Part shown: piece after piece, positions 24,874-32,510 of the stretch
Numbering within the stretch: the first letter of the stretch is position 1
Layout: every line of letters starts with the position of its first letter
From: Verrucomicrobiota bacterium
GTDB lineage: Bacteria > Verrucomicrobiota > Verrucomicrobiia > Limisphaerales > UBA8199
NCBI GenBank assembly: GCA_003176045.1
Contig: PSRM01000164.1
Location: forward strand, 1 to 52,384
Length of the DNA stretch: 52,384 bases
Direction of reading: 5' to 3'
Translations under genes and position numbers: made by a program
Notes under the pieces: model-generated
What the model was told of the DNA's origin: nothing
Seen by the model: the letters and a program-made list of their open reading frames with translations, nothing else
Databases searched by the model: none

Positions 24874-25785
24874 TCATTTTGGGGCGGCGTTCGTTGTCGC
24901 TTCTCCAGGCCCAGGCGTGACGCCTGCGCTACTTTGGGAGGTGTTCGTGGCCGGGCTGGGTGGCGGAGGCGGAACTGTCAGAGGGGCGACGAAGAGCGGG
25001 GCATCGGCGCGGAGGCTGGTCAGGTAGGCGGCCAGTTCGCGGGCCTCGGTGGCGGGGACGATTTCGTAATCGCCTTCGACGGCCATGGCATCCGGGGAAG
25101 CGCCGTGTTCGATCTTTCGTCGTTCGAAAAGAAAACGGTAGGGGGGCATGGTCGAGCCGGGGACGACCGATTTCGGGGCGTATAAGTGGCGCAGGTGCCA
25201 GTTTTCGTCCGGGAGCCGCGCGCCAACACCGGCCAGGTCCGGACCAATCCGTTGCGAGCCGAGCATCACGGGATAATCGTAAAGAAAATCGTCTGCCACA
25301 GATTGCCGCTTGCCCCAGCCGCGGGCGATGTCGGGTCCGAGCGCCACGTTTTCGCGGTAGGCTTTTGCGCCGGCGGCGGTCAGGGCTTTGACGAGGTCAT
25401 CTGCACCCTCGGGCGTAGCATCTTTTAGGATGGGTTTACTGTGGTCGATGAGAAGGATCATTTCGTCCTCTACAGAGCCCGCTAGGTTTTCTAATAAGGC
25501 CCGAATGCGCGCTTGATTCGTGCCTGCATCCGTGAGGAAGACCTGGCAGACGGTGTTGGTTTGGATCACCTGTTGAGTGTGGCAGGCGGCGCAGCCGCTG
25601 GCGCGATAGACATCGAGGCCCTGGCGCGCGAGGCCGGGACGGGCCGTGGGATAAGTCAGAGAGAGTACCAGCGTATTGGTCTGTTGGAGACGTCCGACCT
25701 GGACCTGCGGCGCCAGCACGAACCCGAACCATGAGCTGGCCAGGGCGAAGAAGGCGGCGAGGAAGATGAGGGGGCCGTAGTTCAC
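24874..25785 (-). CDS. CcoO-like monoheme cytochrome c (cbb3 oxidase subunit II)
   Basis: A 303-aa protein from GTG 25785. One N-terminal membrane helix (PLIFLAAFFALASSWFGFVLAP) and heme site CAACH at 65-69. CcoO signatures follow: GPDIARGWGKRQSVADDFLYD, MLGSQRIGPDLAGVG, HLYAPKSVVPGSTMPPYRF with the Met ligand. The C-terminus is an unusual Pro/Thr/Ser-rich tail (about 272-303). In normal cbb3 oxidases CcoO delivers electrons to CcoN. Here the heme site is intact, while the adjacent CcoN homologue has lost its cofactor ligands. Confidence 0.9.
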   Translation of the reverse strand: MNYGPLIFLAAFFALASSWFGFVLAPQVQVGRLQQTNTLVLSLTYPTARPGLARQGLDVYRASGCAACHTQQVIQTNTVCQVFLTDAGTNQARIRALLENLAGSVEDEMILLIDHSKPILKDATPEGADDLVKALTAAGAKAYRENVALGPDIARGWGKRQSVADDFLYDYPVMLGSQRIGPDLAGVGARLPDENWHLRHLYAPKSVVPGSTMPPYRFLFERRKIEHGASPDAMAVEGDYEIVPATEARELAAYLTSLRADAPLFVAPLTVPPPPPSPATNTSQSSAGVTPGPGEATTNAAPK

Positions 25786-25974
25786 GATCTAAGTCCAAAG
25801 TCCAAGGTTCAAAGTCCAAAGTTGAGCCACGTGGCCGAGCGGCGAGTCGGAGACAAGCCGGGGTGCCGGAGCGAGCCCAAAGGCGAGCTGACTGTCGAGT
25901 ATCGAGCGTCGAGTGGCATCACGTTTCACGTTTTACGTTTCAGATTAGGATTAAGATTAAGAGTAAGAGTAAGA
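25786..25974. repeat. iterated repeats between ccoN-like and ccoO-like genes
   Basis: AAGTCCAAAGTCCAAGG and TTCAAAGTCCAAAG units (about 25791-25820), then ACGTTTTACGTTTC and GATTAAGATTAAGAG units (about 25922-25978). Similar TTAAGA iterations occur before trxA (about 4887-4918) and at 22136-22162. Confidence 0.7.
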
Positions 25975-27447
25975 TTAAGAAGCGGGAGCTTCGGAGGGTT
26001 TGAACAGGTCCTCTGTCATCACCGCAAAAGCGGCGGCGGCGCGGGCGCGGTAGAAGCCGGAGGCCCAGCCGGCCAGGTTCACCAAAAAGATCAGGTGGCC
26101 CAGCAGCAGCAAAAGGTCTCCGAGGGTGCTCACCCGCAGGAAGTGCAACGCATTTTTGGCAACGGTTAGCGGCGCGATGGTGGGATTCATGAGCTGGAAG
26201 CCCTGGATGATCCCGCCGGTGGCCAGCGGAACCACAAGCAGGCCGATGCCGAGCGCAGCCACCCAGAAATGCGCTCGGATCAATTTCGGACTCGGGAATT
26301 CCGTATCAGTGAGTTGCGGCAGGATGAAATAGGTCGCCCCAAACATGATCATGGCAAAGAAACCGTAGGTCTGAACCTGATTTTGGGCAAAGTCGAACCA
26401 GGTGAACCGCAGCATTGGTCGCGGATCAGCCAGGACCGACGTGACCCTCATGACGCCGGCGATGAAAAAGGCGAAGACGCCGAATAGCAGGAAACGGAGA
26501 GAGTTACTGAGTGTTAGGCGTCGAGTGTCGAGAGGCAAGTAATGTGGCGCGAGGCCTGGAAGGTATGGTGTTTTGGGGACGATTTGTTGGGTGGTGGCGT
26601 AGATGTTAACTGTGACGGCAATCAGCGGAATGACCATTAGGACAGTGGCTGCGCCGCTTAAGGCGGGTATCCATGCAGGGACCGGAGCGCCGCCGGGGAT
26701 GCCACCCCAACTGCCGAACAGCAGGAGCATCCAAAACGTGAGCAAGGCGAGGTAATGGCTGTGCAATTCCACCTTGAGCAGTTTGGGAACCAGATAGAAA
26801 ACGGTCGCAATACCAACCAAACCGAGCCAGACCACGAGCAGGTTATCTGCATACCACCAGGCAATGATCGCCTGGGCCACGCCGCGAACCGGGCGAGCCA
26901 CCAGGAGCATCTCCGCTGTGGTGTAAATCCAGGGGAACCAGAACAGAGCGGTGAACACAAACCATTGCGAGACGAAAAGTGTCCGCTGAGCACGGCGATG
27001 GAACGTAATCACTCCCCACAAGCCCAGGACCAGGTAGCCCAGGAACATGATCACAACCGCATAACGCGGCATTTCCAGGGTGTCGAACCCGGTCGAATCG
27101 CCGCCGAGGATGCCGCCTACTCCAATGGTGACGCCGAGGTTCCAAAGCGCGGCGCCCAGGGTAGCGAGGCCGCGGCCCGCGAGGGGTGTGCGGCCAAGAT
27201 GGGCCAGGAGCCAAAGCGCGACGCCCAGGCCTGCCTGGAGGCAGAAGCCGTACAGCATCGCGTTCGATGCAGCCGGGCGAACGCGTCCGTAGGTCAGCCA
27301 GGAAATGTCGGCCAGGAATGTGGGTGAATGGAACTTGAGCGACGCAATGAGCGTGAGGGCAGAGCAAATGACCAGCCAAATCGCGGCGCTAATGAACAGC
27401 ACCAGAAGCGGCAGGCGGCAGGAAAAGTTGATTTCCTTTACTGACAT
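25975..27447 (-). CDS. CcoN-like protein lacking all heme and CuB ligands
   Basis: A 490-aa, about 12-helix protein aligning with cbb3 oxidase subunit I (GRVRPAASNAMLYGF, WWYADNLLVVWLG...FYLVPK, ...FGATYFILPQL, RAHFWVAALGIGLLV, GGIIQGFQLMN). All six metal-ligand histidines of CcoN are replaced. The low-spin heme ligands become Ala60 and Gln359, the high-spin heme ligand Gln357, and the CuB ligands Asp201 and Pro/Gly in WGGIPGGAPVPAW (247-259). The frame is intact and hydrophobicity kept, so this looks like a maintained, cofactor-free paralogue rather than a pseudogene. It may serve as a membrane scaffold or quinone or proton module for ActF or CcoO. Ligand loss is read directly; function is inference. 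Confidence 0.88.
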   Translation of the reverse strand: MSVKEINFSCRLPLLVLFISAAIWLVICSALTLIASLKFHSPTFLADISWLTYGRVRPAASNAMLYGFCLQAGLGVALWLLAHLGRTPLAGRGLATLGAALWNLGVTIGVGGILGGDSTGFDTLEMPRYAVVIMFLGYLVLGLWGVITFHRRAQRTLFVSQWFVFTALFWFPWIYTTAEMLLVARPVRGVAQAIIAWWYADNLLVVWLGLVGIATVFYLVPKLLKVELHSHYLALLTFWMLLLFGSWGGIPGGAPVPAWIPALSGAATVLMVIPLIAVTVNIYATTQQIVPKTPYLPGLAPHYLPLDTRRLTLSNSLRFLLFGVFAFFIAGVMRVTSVLADPRPMLRFTWFDFAQNQVQTYGFFAMIMFGATYFILPQLTDTEFPSPKLIRAHFWVAALGIGLLVVPLATGGIIQGFQLMNPTIAPLTVAKNALHFLRVSTLGDLLLLLGHLIFLVNLAGWASGFYRARAAAAFAVMTEDLFKPSEAPAS

Positions 27448-27612
27448 GAGGGGGCGAAAACCGAAAACCGAAACTCGAAATCCGAAGGGCTAAGCGCGAA
27501 ATCCGGAGAGGACAAACGAATGGGGACAAACGAATGAGGGCAAACGAATGAGGGGCAAACGAATACGGATTGGGAGTTGGTTTTCATTCGCTTGTCCCTA
27601 TTCGTTTGTCAG
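27448..27612. repeat. iterated CGAAA and ACAAACGAATG repeats
   Basis: GAAAACCGAAAACCGAAAC, then four GACAAACGAATG-type units (about 27511-27565), closed by inverted ATTCGCTTGTCCC and ATTCGTTTGTC (about 27585-27609). It can form a long hairpin between the small membrane protein and the ccoN-like gene. Confidence 0.75.
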
Positions 27613-27634
27613 ATTTTTTTCGTTCTACCCGAGT

Positions 27635-28003
27635 TCATTCGAGTGGGCTGGGGGCTTTCGGGGGAACGAAGGTGGCTTTCTCGACGCGGGCGACAAGGTT
27701 TGAGCGGGCGGCTGATGGGTTTTTGGACCAATCACGCAGCACCATGTCCATGGCATCCTCGATGCGTAGCCGGACGATTCCTTTGGCGGGATCAACCCAG
27801 CCGGTGGTGGTGAGGGCTTCGTGCTCGGCAGCGCGCAACTCGGCCAGGGCCTTGGCTCGGACTGCAGCGCGGTCTTCGCCGAGCGCAGGCGGTTGCGTGT
27901 AGTGGCGCATGGCCCAGACCAGCGCGGCCACGATGAAGAAGCAACCCAGGATGGCCACAATGTAGGCCAGGGCAGCGCGACGTGGTTCGGTGTGCGTGTT
28001 CAT
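27635..28003 (-). CDS. small single-helix membrane protein of the ACIII operon
   Basis: A 122-aa protein starting at ATG 28003 (MNTHTEPRRAALAYIV), with one membrane helix (residues about 12-31) and a charged C-terminal helical domain (RAKALAELRAAEHEAL, WVDPAKGIVRLRIEDAMDMVL). The segment WVD...GIVRLPI/RIEDAM is often seen in small proteins following ActF in such operons, so it is probably an accessory or assembly subunit. The gap to actF is 25 bp. Confidence 0.8.
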   Translation of the reverse strand: MNTHTEPRRAALAYIVAILGCFFIVAALVWAMRHYTQPPALGEDRAAVRAKALAELRAAEHEALTTTGWVDPAKGIVRLRIEDAMDMVLRDWSKNPSAARSNLVARVEKATFVPPKAPSPLE

Positions 28004-28028
28004 GGGAAGTCTGTGGTCTGCATTCGGT

Positions 28029-29300
28029 TCATGGAGCGGGTTGGCGGAATTGAGGCGGAGCATCGCGGAGGTCGTCGGCCTCGCCCAGTTCGCCGCCGGA
28101 AATTTGCGTCGGCACAGGGTGATACAAACCCATGGCCTCGACCAGGCGGGGATCTTTGATCGGGTAGGGAGGATGGCTGTTGTAATTCCGCAGAAACACG
28201 GCGCTCAACAGGCCTACCATGAACGCCCAGCAGCCGAAGTGCAGCCAGAGCGATAGGAAAGGGAACCCTTGAGGGTGCGGGATCGGCATGATGTTGAACG
28301 AGAGGTCAATCCAGTGCATGAGCCAGGCCCACACGCAAAGCGGTATCATCCAGGTGAAAATGTGTTTCACGTCAATGCGCAGCAGACCGAGGAATGGGAT
28401 GAAGAAATGACCAAAAATAATCACCATCCCCACATACCACCACGTGCCACGCTCGCGCAGTACGTACCAATAGGTCTCCTCGGGCATGTTGCCGTTCCAG
28501 ATGATGAAATATTGCGCGAAATGGATATAAGCGTAAAACACCGTGAAGGCGAACATCAGCGAGCCCAGGAAATAATATTGATGCTCATGCAACGCGTCAG
28601 AAATCAGTCCGAGCCGGTCAAGCACCACTGTGATGAGGTAAGCCGTGGCGAGCGTGAACCAGACGCTGCCCCCAAAATAATAGACGCCATACATCGTGGA
28701 GAACCAATGATATTCCAGTGACTTTTGCCACAGGACCACCGCAATGGTGCCGGTGAGGGCAAACAGGACGATGCCCGCCCCCGAATAGTAGCGCATCCTG
28801 AAAGTGGGTCCGGCCGCGCCGGTTTTGTCCTGCTCGAGCGACCAATGCCGCAGGCGGTTGGAGAGCAACCACCAGATCAGGAAGCAAAAGGCCGAGACGA
28901 TATAGAACATCGGCACGCTGAAGAGTGGTTGCTTGGCGATGACCGCGTGCTCATGCTGGTGCTCGGGGTTCATCCAGGGGTAGATCGTTTTCGCCATCAC
29001 CGCGATGGGGATGAAAAGCAGCGCCATCCAGGGAAAGAGCATGGCGGCGATGTGCTCGGAGAAACGGCGGATCGGAACAGTCCAGCCGGCATCAAACAGA
29101 TGGTGAATCATCACCAGAAACAGCGATCCCAAACACAGGCTAAGGAAAAACATGAACGCCAGCAGCCAGGAGTAGGCGAACTCTTTGGCGTCCACCAGGC
29201 CGCCGATGATGCACAACACCGCGCCGATGACCATGAGCTGCAAGGGCAGCTTGCGCCAGCGCGAGATATCGAAGCGGTCGGTTGGATTGGCGGGGTTCAT
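28029..29300 (-). CDS. actF: alternative complex III subunit ActF (NrfD-like)
   Basis: A quinol-interacting integral membrane subunit with about ten helices, paralogous to ActC, in a 423-aa form starting at ATG 29300 (another ATG 29312). Conserved landmarks are FDAGWTVPIRRFSEHIA, YSGAGIVLFALTG, ALHEHQYYFLGSLMFAFTVFYAYIHFAQYFIIWNGNMPEET and LGLLRIDVKHI. The complex oxidises menaquinol and reduces ActA/ActE hemes. An unusually long repeat-filled spacer (323 bp) separates it from actE. Confidence 0.94.
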   Translation of the reverse strand: MNPANPTDRFDISRWRKLPLQLMVIGAVLCIIGGLVDAKEFAYSWLLAFMFFLSLCLGSLFLVMIHHLFDAGWTVPIRRFSEHIAAMLFPWMALLFIPIAVMAKTIYPWMNPEHQHEHAVIAKQPLFSVPMFYIVSAFCFLIWWLLSNRLRHWSLEQDKTGAAGPTFRMRYYSGAGIVLFALTGTIAVVLWQKSLEYHWFSTMYGVYYFGGSVWFTLATAYLITVVLDRLGLISDALHEHQYYFLGSLMFAFTVFYAYIHFAQYFIIWNGNMPEETYWYVLRERGTWWYVGMVIIFGHFFIPFLGLLRIDVKHIFTWMIPLCVWAWLMHWIDLSFNIMPIPHPQGFPFLSLWLHFGCWAFMVGLLSAVFLRNYNSHPPYPIKDPRLVEAMGLYHPVPTQISGGELGEADDLRDAPPQFRQPAP

Positions 29301-29312
29301 AAACGATCGCAT

Positions 29313-29600
29313 AGTCCCGATAGGGACGGCAGAAAATAGCCCAGCGATTTATCGGTGGGATAGCGAGTGCTAATGGCGCGCAAGTCCCATAGGGACGGCA
29401 GATAATAGCCCAGCGTTTCAACGCTGGGTTTATCGTGACGTGCGGCATAAGTCCCGTTAGGGACGACAGAAGAAACGTGTTTTCTGTCGTCCCTACGGGA
29501 CTCAGTCGGCATCCAACCCTGAACCCAGCGATGAATCGCTGGGCTATTGTCTTTCGTCCCTGGCGGGACTATTCGTTGGCCCGCCATTCTGGCTTCGGCC
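29313..29600. repeat. long inverted dispersed repeat in the ActE-ActF spacer
   Basis: Five units of an AGTCCC(G)ATAGGGACG motif, three direct (about 29312, 29380, 29448) and two inverted (about 29486, 29553), alternate with AGCCCAGCGATTTATCG / AACGCTGGG hairpins. It can fold into one large structure within the operon mRNA. Minus- and plus-strand frames here are made of the repeats only. Confidence 0.8.
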
Positions 29601-29623
29601 TTTATGTTTGTGACCGGGATCAT

Positions 29624-30271
29624 TTATTTCTTCAGAGTTGCTTTCAATGCCTCCGGCACATCTTCGATCGTTCCCAGTTGGCTCAATTGCAGGGCGCGCA
29701 CGTAAGCGACCACGGCCCATCGGTCTTTCACCGTGATATTCGCCCCGTAGCCTTGCATCAAATTGCGGCCGTTGCTGATCACGAAGAACAGCTCGCCATC
29801 GGTCATCTCGACGATGCGTTTGTCGTGCAAATTTGCCACGGTTGCCATGGCGTTGATTTTTTTGGTGATGCCGTTGCCATCGGCCAATGCGCCATGGCAG
29901 GGAGTGCAGTTGATGGTGAACCGCTGCTGGCCGCGCTTGAGCAATTCGGCTGTGATCTGGAGAGGATTGTTTTCAACAAAATTGGTGGTTCCGGTGATGC
30001 GCCCGGTATTCACGGGAGCATCCTGGTAGGGATAGACCGGGCCGTCAGCGGTTTCGAGCGGCTCGCTCCGCGCGATCGTGCCGGCAACTTGAAGTTGTGA
30101 GCTTATGCCGTTGGTGAAGAATCCGTTCGGTTTTTGGGGACGCAATTTGAGCTGCCATTCCATGTCCGGGAAAATATAGAGCGGCGGCTTCGTGAAATGC
30201 TTGCCGCGACGGCCCAGCAGCCCGAACACAGCCAGGACGCAAAGCACGAATATGGCGAGGAAGGTACGCAT
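29624..30271 (-). CDS. actE: alternative complex III subunit ActE, monoheme cytochrome c
   Basis: A 215-aa protein with one N-terminal helix (FLAIFVLCVLAVFGLLG) and one CTPCH heme site (122-126). ActE-like landmarks are the MEWQLKLRPQ region and GRNLMQGYGANIT, containing the probable Met ligand. It receives electrons from ActA and hands them to a terminal acceptor. It starts 4 bp after the actD stop, so translation is probably coupled. Confidence 0.93.
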   Translation of the reverse strand: MRTFLAIFVLCVLAVFGLLGRRGKHFTKPPLYIFPDMEWQLKLRPQKPNGFFTNGISSQLQVAGTIARSEPLETADGPVYPYQDAPVNTGRITGTTNFVENNPLQITAELLKRGQQRFTINCTPCHGALADGNGITKKINAMATVANLHDKRIVEMTDGELFFVISNGRNLMQGYGANITVKDRWAVVAYVRALQLSQLGTIEDVPEALKATLKK

Positions 30272-30275
30272 CAGG

Positions 30276-30818
30276 TTATTCCTCGATTAACTCGATATGC
30301 CGGCAGCCGGCTTCCTCGAGCAGTTTGCGCGTTTCGACCTCCGAATATTTCGGATCATCACATTCAATCAGGATGAAGAAGCGATCATGGGTCACCAGGG
30401 AAAAGCGCTTGTTCTTGAGCAATGGGTTGTGCAAGCGCGGCAGGCGGTTCAGGAACAACATGCCGCCCAGTGACCCGAACGCGCCGAATAAAATCGTCAG
30501 CTCGTAAGATGGCGGGAACGCGGAGAACGGGCTGAACATGGGTTTGCCTCCGATCACAATGGGATAATCCACCGTGTTCATGAACCAGATCATTAACATC
30601 CCAGTGGTGTAGCCTGCCACGCCGCCGAGGAAGGCAAACCAACCGACTTTTGAGTTTTTCAGGCCCATGGCCCGGTCCATTCCATGAACCGGGAAGGGAG
30701 TGAACACATCCCATTTCCGAAACCCTGCATTGCGGACGGCTTGGGCCGCATGCAACACGGAATTCGCGGTGATGAATTCCGCGATCATGCCGTAGGGTTT
30801 GGTGAGGGCGTCAGGCAT
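30276..30818 (-). CDS. actD: alternative complex III subunit ActD (DUF3341)
   Basis: A 180-aa protein with two membrane helices (about 69-90 and 118-138) and DUF3341 signatures (KWDVFTPFPVHGMDRAMG, PPSYELTILFGAFGSLGG). The ATG at 30818 (MPDALTKPYG) is preferred. A frame extending to 30902 is translated from iterated GTGAAACGTGAAACG repeats and is not credible. It anchors peripheral subunits in ACIII. Confidence 0.94.
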   Translation of the reverse strand: MPDALTKPYGMIAEFITANSVLHAAQAVRNAGFRKWDVFTPFPVHGMDRAMGLKNSKVGWFAFLGGVAGYTTGMLMIWFMNTVDYPIVIGGKPMFSPFSAFPPSYELTILFGAFGSLGGMLFLNRLPRLHNPLLKNKRFSLVTHDRFFILIECDDPKYSEVETRKLLEEAGCRHIELIEE

Positions 30819-30819
30819 T

Positions 30820-30912
30820 TGTGAAACGTGAAACGTGAAACGTGAAACGTGGCTCGTGTTGCGTATTGCGTGTTCCGTGGCGCAACACGCAACACGCAAC
30901 ACGCAACAGCGA
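30820..30912. repeat. GTGAAAC tandem and GCAACAC inverted repeats
   Basis: Four 9-nt GTGAAACGT units at about 30821-30850, then GTGTTGCGTATTGCGTG against CAACACGCAACACGCAAC (about 30856-30907). The latter forms a hairpin in the actC-actD spacer. Confidence 0.8.
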
Positions 30913-30928
30913 GCCTAAGGTTTGTGGC

Positions 30929-32362
30929 TTAGTCTTCATCAGGAACGCTCTCAGCCACTTTTGCTCCGCCCAACGGATGATGCGGGTCGGACTGCGGGGT
31001 GACACCTTTGACTTCGGAAATGGCGATCATTGGCAGGAACCGTATGAAAAGCAGGAAGCACGTGAAAAAGAGTCCGAACGTGCCGACGTACGTCCCTATG
31101 TCAATCGGTGTGGGTTTGTAATAGGCCCAGCTCGAGGTGAGAAAGTCGCGGTGCAGGCCGATGACGATAATGACGAAGCGCTCAAACCACATGCCGACGT
31201 TGACGAGGATGGAGATGATAAAAACCGCGACCAGGTTTTTGCGGAACCACTTGATCCAGAAAAGCTGCGGCACCAGGACGTTGCAGGTCACCATTGGAAT
31301 CCAGGCCCATTGATAAGGCCCGAGGGCGCGGTTGAGGAAATGAAAGCCTTCGTTCGGATTGCCACTGTACCAGGCGATGAAGAATTCCATCGAGTAGGCG
31401 TAGCCGACGATGGAGCCGGTGGCCAGGGTCACCTTGCACATCACATCTATGTGACGCATGGTGATGATATCCTCGAGCTTCCAGATTTTGCGCAGCGGAA
31501 TCAGGAGGGACAGCACCATGCCGAAGCCTGAAAAAACTGCGCCGGCCACAAAATACGGCGGGAAGATTGTTGTGTGCCATCCCGGTAATTGGGAAACCGA
31601 GAAATCGAGAGAGACGATTGAATGTACCGACAGCACGAGCGGTGTGGACAGGCCGGCCAGGATGAGATATGCCTTCTCGTAGTTGCTCCAATGCCGGTTC
31701 GAGCCGGTCCAACCTAGCGCGAAAATTCCATAAAGAAATTGACGGGCGCGGGTCCTGGCCCGGTCGCGCATCACCGCCAGGTCGGGCACCAATCCCATGT
31801 ACCAGAAAAGCACCGATACCGTGAAGTAAGTGGAAACCGCAAACACGTCCCACATCAGCGGCGAACGGAACTGCGGCCAGAGCGAATTCGAGTTTGGAAT
31901 CGGGAACAGCCAGTAGTCGTACCAGGTGCGGCCCACGTGAAGGGCAGGGTAAATGCCGGCGCACATGACGGCGAAGATGGTCATGGCCTCGGCGGCACGG
32001 TTCACCGCTGTGCGCCAGCGTTGCCGCAGCAGAAACAAGATGGCCGAAATCAGTGTGCCGGCGTGGCCGATGCCGATCCACCAAACGAAATTGACGATAT
32101 CCCACGCCCACATCACCGGGTGCCGATTGCCCCACACTCCGACGCCCGTCGAAATCTGATAGCTCACACAGAATCCCAAGAGGCACAATGCCAGGAAACT
32201 CGGCACGAAAAGGATCCACCACCAAAGAGGAGCAGGGCCTTCCGAGAGGGACGCTACCCGGTTGGAGATCCAACCGAAGCTGCGCAGATTCGCAACCAGC
32301 AGCGGACGCTCCAATTCCGCGGGTGTCTGAGGAACGGTGGCGGGCATGGGAGCGGTGGTCAT
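30929..32362 (-). CDS. actC: alternative complex III subunit ActC (NrfD-like)
   Basis: A 477-aa, about ten-helix quinol-binding subunit homologous to NrfD/PsrC. The ATG at 32362 follows an AGGAG at a good distance. A longer frame to 32578 is only the CAAACACC repeat. Landmarks are [39 protein letters not shown] in the first half and [32 protein letters not shown] further on. With ActF it makes the membrane core of ACIII. Confidence 0.95.
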   Translation of the reverse strand: MTTAPMPATVPQTPAELERPLLVANLRSFGWISNRVASLSEGPAPLWWWILFVPSFLALCLLGFCVSYQISTGVGVWGNRHPVMWAWDIVNFVWWIGIGHAGTLISAILFLLRQRWRTAVNRAAEAMTIFAVMCAGIYPALHVGRTWYDYWLFPIPNSNSLWPQFRSPLMWDVFAVSTYFTVSVLFWYMGLVPDLAVMRDRARTRARQFLYGIFALGWTGSNRHWSNYEKAYLILAGLSTPLVLSVHSIVSLDFSVSQLPGWHTTIFPPYFVAGAVFSGFGMVLSLLIPLRKIWKLEDIITMRHIDVMCKVTLATGSIVGYAYSMEFFIAWYSGNPNEGFHFLNRALGPYQWAWIPMVTCNVLVPQLFWIKWFRKNLVAVFIISILVNVGMWFERFVIIVIGLHRDFLTSSWAYYKPTPIDIGTYVGTFGLFFTCFLLFIRFLPMIAISEVKGVTPQSDPHHPLGGAKVAESVPDED

Positions 32363-32377
32363 GGGTTGAGCTCCTGC

Positions 32378-32510
32378 GCCAAACACCAAACACCAAACAC
32401 CAAACACCAGAGAAGCTCCAAACACCAAATCACATTGGCAAAGGGCGTGCGTTGAAGCTTGGAGCTTGGTGTTTCTCTGGTGTTTGGTGTTTGGTGTTTG
32501 GTGTTTATCA
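32378..32510. repeat. inverted CAAACAC iterated repeat
   Basis: AAACACCAAACACCAAACACC (7-nt units, about 32381-32407) and the complementary GGTGTTTGGTGTTTGGTG (about 32478-32508) face each other across about 70 nt. This makes a long hairpin between actB and actC. The actB stop is at its edge. Confidence 0.85.

Noticed and set aside
25975-27447. calling the CcoN-like gene a functional cbb3 oxidase subunit I
   Set aside because: All six ligand histidines are replaced, so it cannot bind the low-spin heme, high-spin heme and CuB in the normal way.
29297-29623. 108-codon minus-strand frame in the actE-actF spacer
   Set aside because: Made entirely of dispersed repeat modules.
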